This document shows, one piece after another, positions 60,261 to 64,000 of a stretch of 64,000 bases of DNA. The notes beneath the pieces were generated by a model. It was given only the letters and a program-made list of their open reading frames with translations. It ran no database searches and was not told the origin of the DNA. Made by a program: the position numbers and the translations under genes. The stretch comes from Pullilachnospira sp963929535 (GTDB lineage Bacteria; Bacillota; Clostridia; Lachnospirales; Lachnospiraceae): assembly GCA_963929535.1 (NCBI GenBank), contig CAWVIZ010000001.1, positions 124,001-188,000 of the forward strand, written 5' to 3'. Position 1 is the stretch's first letter. Each line of letters starts with the position of its first letter.

Positions 60261-60535
60261 ACAATCTCCCTTTCTGACTGCTTCCTATCTAATTGCTGGG
60301 ATATCAGAGAATGCCGGATCTTTCAACAAAAACAGCCCACCTGTCCCAAAAGGCAGCAGATCATGTACAGAAGAACACAAAATCCGCTGGATGCAAAGTT
60401 CACTGTGCGGATCAAGAAAAATGCACTGCACTTAACAAATAATGGCGATACACGTTCTGTATCGTTTTTCTGCTATTTCTGATATAATAGCAGGATTATC
60501 TCTGTCCGTATCGGCTCCATATCCAAACTTTCCAT
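60261..60535. other. Intergenic region without recognised features
   Basis: No gene, tRNA or clear hairpin was seen between the TetR pseudogene start and the GyrI-like gene end. Confidence 0.4.
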
Positions 60536-61003
60536 TTATAACCTCCGAACGGGAAAAAACATATATCCCTGTCCATTTTCCCCCGGACAGTTGAAGTCGT
60601 GGACTGCCCCTGCCAGTTCTATCCCCTGTTCTTCCATATATTCCAGCACCTTCACGAAGATATCCTCTTCCGTACATTTTACATACAAATATTCATATCC
60701 GGGAATTGTCCATTTTACCCATCCTGCCGGAGGTTCGGCTTCATCTGCAGCCTCCACGCCCGCCAGGTACAGTCCCTCCGTAAAATGATTCCCCCATGGT
60801 TGGAAAGAGCGAGAAAAGTCAGACATTGCTCCCCATATGCCGCCGATATTTCCATATTCATCCTTTTTTGCAAGATGGGCAATTTCATTAAAGTGGCTGT
60901 TTGCATCTTCCCACAATTTCTGTACGAAGCCTGCGCCATCTTTTGTAGAACCTTCTTTCCCAATTACAGAAAAAGATTCCTTCACACATGTTTTTATTTC
61001 CAT
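60536..61003 (-). CDS. GyrI-like/effector-binding domain protein
   Basis: Stand-alone AraC effector-binding (GyrI-like) domain, 155 residues: an N-terminal MEIKTCVKESFSVIGKEGST, then FTEGLYLAGVEAADEAEPPA, WTIPGYEYLYVKCTEEDIFV and VLEYMEEQGIELAGAVHDFN. Such proteins bind small hydrophobic cations or drugs and lack a DNA-binding domain. The ATG follows AAAGGTAACGAA. It is in the accessory part of the window, on the same strand as a small HhH protein and a hydrolase. Confidence 0.8.
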   Translation of the reverse strand: MEIKTCVKESFSVIGKEGSTKDGAGFVQKLWEDANSHFNEIAHLAKKDEYGNIGGIWGAMSDFSRSFQPWGNHFTEGLYLAGVEAADEAEPPAGWVKWTIPGYEYLYVKCTEEDIFVKVLEYMEEQGIELAGAVHDFNCPGENGQGYMFFPVRRL

Positions 61004-61145
61004 TTCGTTACCTTTTCTTTCTTAATCTCAATATGATCTGTCCCTCATCGGCTGTATTTCCAGCCATTTTTTCATAAAAGCTGCTTTCACCTGTTCCATC
61101 GCGGAACATATCCTGTTGATATCTTTTTTCGCAGCGTATCGAAAC

Positions 61146-61229
61146 GTAACAATTCAGCCTTCCGGCTTCACTGTCACAAAAGCAGGCACACAGCGGTCTT
61201 CGTGGGACGGGGGAAGGCTGAACTGTTAC
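61146..61229. repeat. Family B inverted repeat (copy B4, shortened)
   Basis: Left arm GTAACAATTCAGCCTTCCGG then CTTCACTGTCACAAAAGCAG, right arm GGGGAAGGCTGAACTGTTAC. The inner right arm is missing, so the element is 84 bp. It ends 9 bases past the stop of the HhH gene. Confidence 0.85.
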
Positions 61230-61238
61230 ATCGAACCA

Positions 61239-61535
61239 TTAATTTTCGCGTTTTTCCGGATAATCCTTATCCTTCCAATACCACCATTTCAATTTCTCCG
61301 GTTCATGCTGCTCATGTTCAGCAAAATATACTGCACAGCGAAATACATACAGCACGCATCTGTCATCCTGGAATCCCTTTTTCATACAATTCAGGCGATA
61401 CAATTCCTCCGGGTCTTTTCCCCTTAAATCTGAAATGCAGTGGATTCCAATATTTTTCAGATGCCGTTCCATATTTGCTCCCACACTAGGTATCTTCTTC
61501 AAATCACTGGTTTTATTCTCCTCATTTTCTATCAT
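61239..61535 (-). CDS. Small helix-hairpin-helix protein (Cdd1-like)
   Basis: Protein of 98 residues with one HhH motif at the N terminus (LKKIPSVGANMERHLKNIGI) and a conserved C-terminal half (DRCVLYVFRCAVYFAEHEQH; LKWWYWKDKD) that matches the Cdd1 pathogenicity-locus family, present in many Firmicutes. Role unknown, perhaps DNA binding. The ATG at 61535 follows GCAGGAGGATCTGGG. Confidence 0.82.
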   Translation of the reverse strand: MIENEENKTSDLKKIPSVGANMERHLKNIGIHCISDLRGKDPEELYRLNCMKKGFQDDRCVLYVFRCAVYFAEHEQHEPEKLKWWYWKDKDYPEKREN

Positions 61536-61677
61536 CCCAGATCCTCCTGCCGGAAAAGACATGGGCAGTCTGATATTTTCAGTATTCCCAGATTACCCAT
61601 GCCCTTTCGTCACTTCAAAACACAGTTCTTCTGTTTTTCATCGCATCATAATAAATACGGCAGCCAAGTGCCATGTT

Positions 61678-62445
61678 TCAATGGTTTTTCTCATCAGTCC
61701 GGCTCAGAAAATTCCGGATTTCTTCTGCTGCCTGCTCTGCATTGGAAAAAATAGCCGGATGTCCACCGTCCGAAAACATGCAGATCTCTGCCCCAGTTTT
61801 TCCGGATATGGCCTCATATTCATCCAGTATATCCGGTCTCACCATTTCGTCCCTGACACTCCCCATGAGCAAAAGAGGAACCTTTAATTCTGAGATGGGC
61901 TTAAAAAACAAAGGCTTCCTATCTTCCGCACATTGAATAAGCGCCTTCGTATCCATATCCACGATCTGTTCCCAGTCTTCTCCCTGGCACCACTGATAAA
62001 ACCAGACTCCCTGCTCATCCTGTTTTGCACCTGAGCGCTCATTGATCAGTTTCCGCACAAAATCTTCTCCCAAAGTCCGTCCGTCAAAACTGTCCGCTAC
62101 TACTTTTTCCACCAAATCCGGACGCAGCAAGCCTGCATTTACTGCCGCCCATGCACCGCCGCTGCTCCCTACAAGACTTACCTTTCCGCAATTCAAATGC
62201 TCCAGCAAAGCAATGGTTTGTCGCGCTTCCTCCTGCCACAAGTCCGCCGGGAATCCAGTCAGGCGGTCTGACCTGCCATGCCCCAGAAAATCCACAAGAA
62301 TTACCCTGAAATACTCTTCATATAAAGGCAAAAGAGGTTCATACATTTTTGATGACGCAGTATTCCCATGTAAAAATACAACAGGTTTTCCCTTTCCTGT
62401 TTCCGCATAATAAATATTCTTTGATTGATAATTAAAATATGACAT
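61678..62445 (-). CDS. Alpha/beta hydrolase
   Basis: Soluble hydrolase of 255 residues. Oxyanion segment VVFLHGNTASSKMYEPLLPL, nucleophile elbow LVGSSGGAWAAVNAG with Ser, and the catalytic His in MFSDGGHPAIFSNAEQ; Asp is likely in GSVRDEMVRPDIL. The cap is short, resembling haloperoxidase or lactonase-like members; no substrate can be named. The ATG follows AGGAGGCACAGA. Confidence 0.88.
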   Translation of the reverse strand: MSYFNYQSKNIYYAETGKGKPVVFLHGNTASSKMYEPLLPLYEEYFRVILVDFLGHGRSDRLTGFPADLWQEEARQTIALLEHLNCGKVSLVGSSGGAWAAVNAGLLRPDLVEKVVADSFDGRTLGEDFVRKLINERSGAKQDEQGVWFYQWCQGEDWEQIVDMDTKALIQCAEDRKPLFFKPISELKVPLLLMGSVRDEMVRPDILDEYEAISGKTGAEICMFSDGGHPAIFSNAEQAAEEIRNFLSRTDEKNH

Positions 62446-62826
62446 TCTGTGCCTCCTGATCTATACTTGTTTTTCGGAATAAACCAGCAAGGCTGTCAAT
62501 CACCAAGCCTCGCTGCTAGTGCTTCTTCATCCAGATTCCCATTTCCTCAGCCTCCGATCTTCATTTTTTTCAGTATATCATGGAACCCTATACAGATACC
62601 ATAATATTTTGCATACAACGCTTCATTTTCTGCATATTATCCACTTTCGTTCCGTGAATTCTGAGTACCATACTGGTTAATCTCCGGTGATTTCTATGTC
62701 CTTCCCGCTACCGGGCGGATTTGGGACTTACACCCTTAAGAAACGTGCGCCGCCAAGGCGCACCGCATAAAAAGGCTCCTCGCCACTGAACGATAATCAG
62801 TAGTGAGGAGCCTTACTCTTTCACAT
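62446..62826. other. Intergenic region and likely edge of an accessory element
   Basis: No gene is supported. The sequence holds a short perfect hairpin (GTGCGCC and GGCGCAC, 62744-62762) just before the terminator at 62772. From here to the right end the sequence is clearly more A+T-rich than the chromosome to the left. Confidence 0.4.
62772..62814 (-). terminator. Terminator of the right-edge gene
   Basis: On the minus strand AAGGCTCCTCACTACTGAT and TCAGTGGCGAGGAGCCTT pair (a short bulge) and are followed by TTTT. Confidence 0.88.
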
Positions 62827-64000
62827 TTATTCTGTCTTTTCCGTTGGTAAGTAGTAGATTTTGCCGTCTTTAGAAATCAGTTGCACATCCTCGGCATACA
62901 GGTCAGAAGTATCCTGCGGATGTGCAATGGATTTTACTGATGCTTGAACCGCTATCATGTTTACTGTTTTTTCATCAATCGCCCTAAAATTAAGGTTGTC
63001 ATTGAACAATCCAGGAATAAAATGAATGACACCATCGATGCCTGCTCTTTTACGCCTGATTTCTTCTGTATCAATGCCTAAGCGTTTTATGGATGTCTGA
63101 TGCCACCCAGTCAATAATGCTTGAGTATCTTCCACCTGCTTTATGTATATCGACAGCAGTGCTATGCACTGCTCTCTTGAGACAGCTCCCATATGAAGCG
63201 TATACCGCAAGTCAGAAATCTTATACAGAACATCAAGTAATGCTTTCTGGTATGTATACCAATTTTGCGCTTCTTTTAATTCTTTTTCATAAGACGCATA
63301 ATCCAAATCATTTTTCTTTGCAAAGCCTGCCAATGTTAAATTGACCTGACCAAGCAACTGCGTACATTTTTCTTCCAGACTATCGAGCTGCGCAATCTTT
63401 GACAGCCTCAATTCATTATTCTCAAGGATCTCTACCTGAAAGTCAGCAATTTTCTTAACGTGAGTAACGAGTGAAAACACACGGCTTCGGAATTCGTTGT
63501 CTTGGAAATCAGATATTTTTGAAATGCCATCACTAATTTCACCAAGTTCTGCATTTATCTGCGTCATGTAATACTGTCCGACGACCATTGAGGCAACTCC
63601 CATAGCTGCCGCTGCAGTATTTGTTACTACAGCTGTTCCTTTTTGCGCCTGAACTGCCACAAGATTTGCATGACCCTGAATTCCATCAGCTCCTTGATAG
63701 AATCCGCGAACTGCTCCTTCCATAGCCTGAGAATTGGTAAGTTTAGCACCAGCGGGAATTATGGCACGATACAAAACCTCATTCCCTGCTTTTGCAGCTT
63801 GGACTGCATTTGAACCTGCCGCGCTGGCTTGCGCCAATCCGGGAACAAGATTATTTACACGCGCCAGAATTTTACTATCAGTTATCTCTACCAGTCTACT
63901 CTCATCTGATATTGCTTCCGCAGGGAGCATTTCCATTTGAATAACAAGTTCATCAAGCTTTTGGTCTGAATGGGATAACTCACTGGTTTGCTTTGCAATT
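62827..64000 (-). CDS. Large unknown protein with a central hydrophobic segment (N terminus beyond the edge)
   Basis: At least 391 codons; the frame is open at 64000, so the start lies to the right. I do not recognise the family. A small-residue-rich region (AVQAQKGTAVVTNTAAAAMG then VASMVVGQYYM) may be a membrane segment; it is followed by long helices with heptad-like leucines (LTHVKKIADFQVEILENNEL; IAQLDSLEEKCTQLLGQVNL), suggesting a coiled coil, and a C-terminal beta-like tail (VQLISKDGKIYYLPTEK). Base use differs from the rest of the window, suggesting a transferred element. Confidence 0.7.
   Translation of the reverse strand, partial: IAKQTSELSHSDQKLDELVIQMEMLPAEAISDESRLVEITDSKILARVNNLVPGLAQASAAGSNAVQAAKAGNEVLYRAIIPAGAKLTNSQAMEGAVRGFYQGADGIQGHANLVAVQAQKGTAVVTNTAAAAMGVASMVVGQYYMTQINAELGEISDGISKISDFQDNEFRSRVFSLVTHVKKIADFQVEILENNELRLSKIAQLDSLEEKCTQLLGQVNLTLAGFAKKNDLDYASYEKELKEAQNWYTYQKALLDVLYKISDLRYTLHMGAVSREQCIALLSIYIKQVEDTQALLTGWHQTSIKRLGIDTEEIRRKRAGIDGVIHFIPGLFNDNLNFRAIDEKTVNMIAVQASVKSIAHPQDTSDLYAEDVQLISKDGKIYYLPTEKTE

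Overview
The window looks like chromosome from an anaerobic, spore-forming Clostridia member, most likely Lachnospiraceae (Blautia-like). This is inferred from gene content, not from a marker gene: sporulation sigma-H next to rlmB, mrnC, cysS and cysE behind a T-box; many AraC regulators paired with glycoside hydrolases; strong AGGAGG ribosome binding sites; and a purine pathway with the final bifunctional enzyme split in two. No rRNA, CRISPR array, complete insertion sequence or transposase gene was seen.

Layout. 1-5.8 kb is carbohydrate utilisation: a GH29 fucosidase (cut by the left edge), a GH51 arabinofuranosidase, two AraC regulators and a frameshifted LacI regulator. 5.9-13 kb holds tRNA-Thr, a MATE exporter, a heterodimeric ABC exporter with its own promoter and a palindromic operator candidate, and a CNNM/CorC-like membrane protein. 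13.2-15.8 kb is a decayed sugar-uptake locus: a solute-binding-protein remnant, a URO-D-like protein and an AraC regulator. 15.8-20.2 kb is the housekeeping cluster cysE-cysS-mrnC-rlmB-sigH, read leftwards from a T-box leader. 20.3-26 kb has an AraC regulator, a GH123-type protein, ispF, a glycerol-1-phosphate dehydrogenase and a ParB-like-domain protein. tRNA-Val and two identical tRNA-Met genes follow.

27-51 kb is rich in nucleotide and cofactor metabolism: purL, thiC with a TPP riboswitch, xpt, a purF-like gene whose glutaminase cysteine is missing, and a purO plus stand-alone AICAR transformylase operon under a ZTP riboswitch. Between them lie a LysR regulator, a cluster of three broken genes (32.4-33.3 kb), a nuclease-helicase fusion next to an 80-bp tandem repeat, a DNA-repair pair (TIGR03915/TIGR03916), mrp with a CsoR-type metal sensor, a deoxyinosine glycosylase, and azlCD. 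51-57.5 kb has plsY, a lipid glycosyltransferase, rlmI, a lipoprotein, a phosphoesterase and an Lsa-type ABC-F ribosome-protection gene with what looks like a peptide-controlled attenuator.

57.9-64 kb is accessory and decaying: a radical SAM gene split by a 128-bp repeat element, a TetR pseudogene without its DNA-binding helices, a GyrI-like protein, a small HhH protein, a hydrolase, and a large A+T-rich unknown protein running off the right edge.

The most interesting structure is two families of small palindromic dispersed repeats. Family A (11.5, 34.8, 40.9, 51.0 and 58.8 kb) includes a copy whose removal exactly restores the radical SAM reading frame, so it has moved. Family B (44.4, 47.0, 47.1, 51.3 and 61.1 kb) is a longer inverted repeat beginning GTAACAGTTCAGCCTTCC, always between genes. 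Several repeats sit inside riboswitch leaders or 5' UTRs, where they may affect expression.
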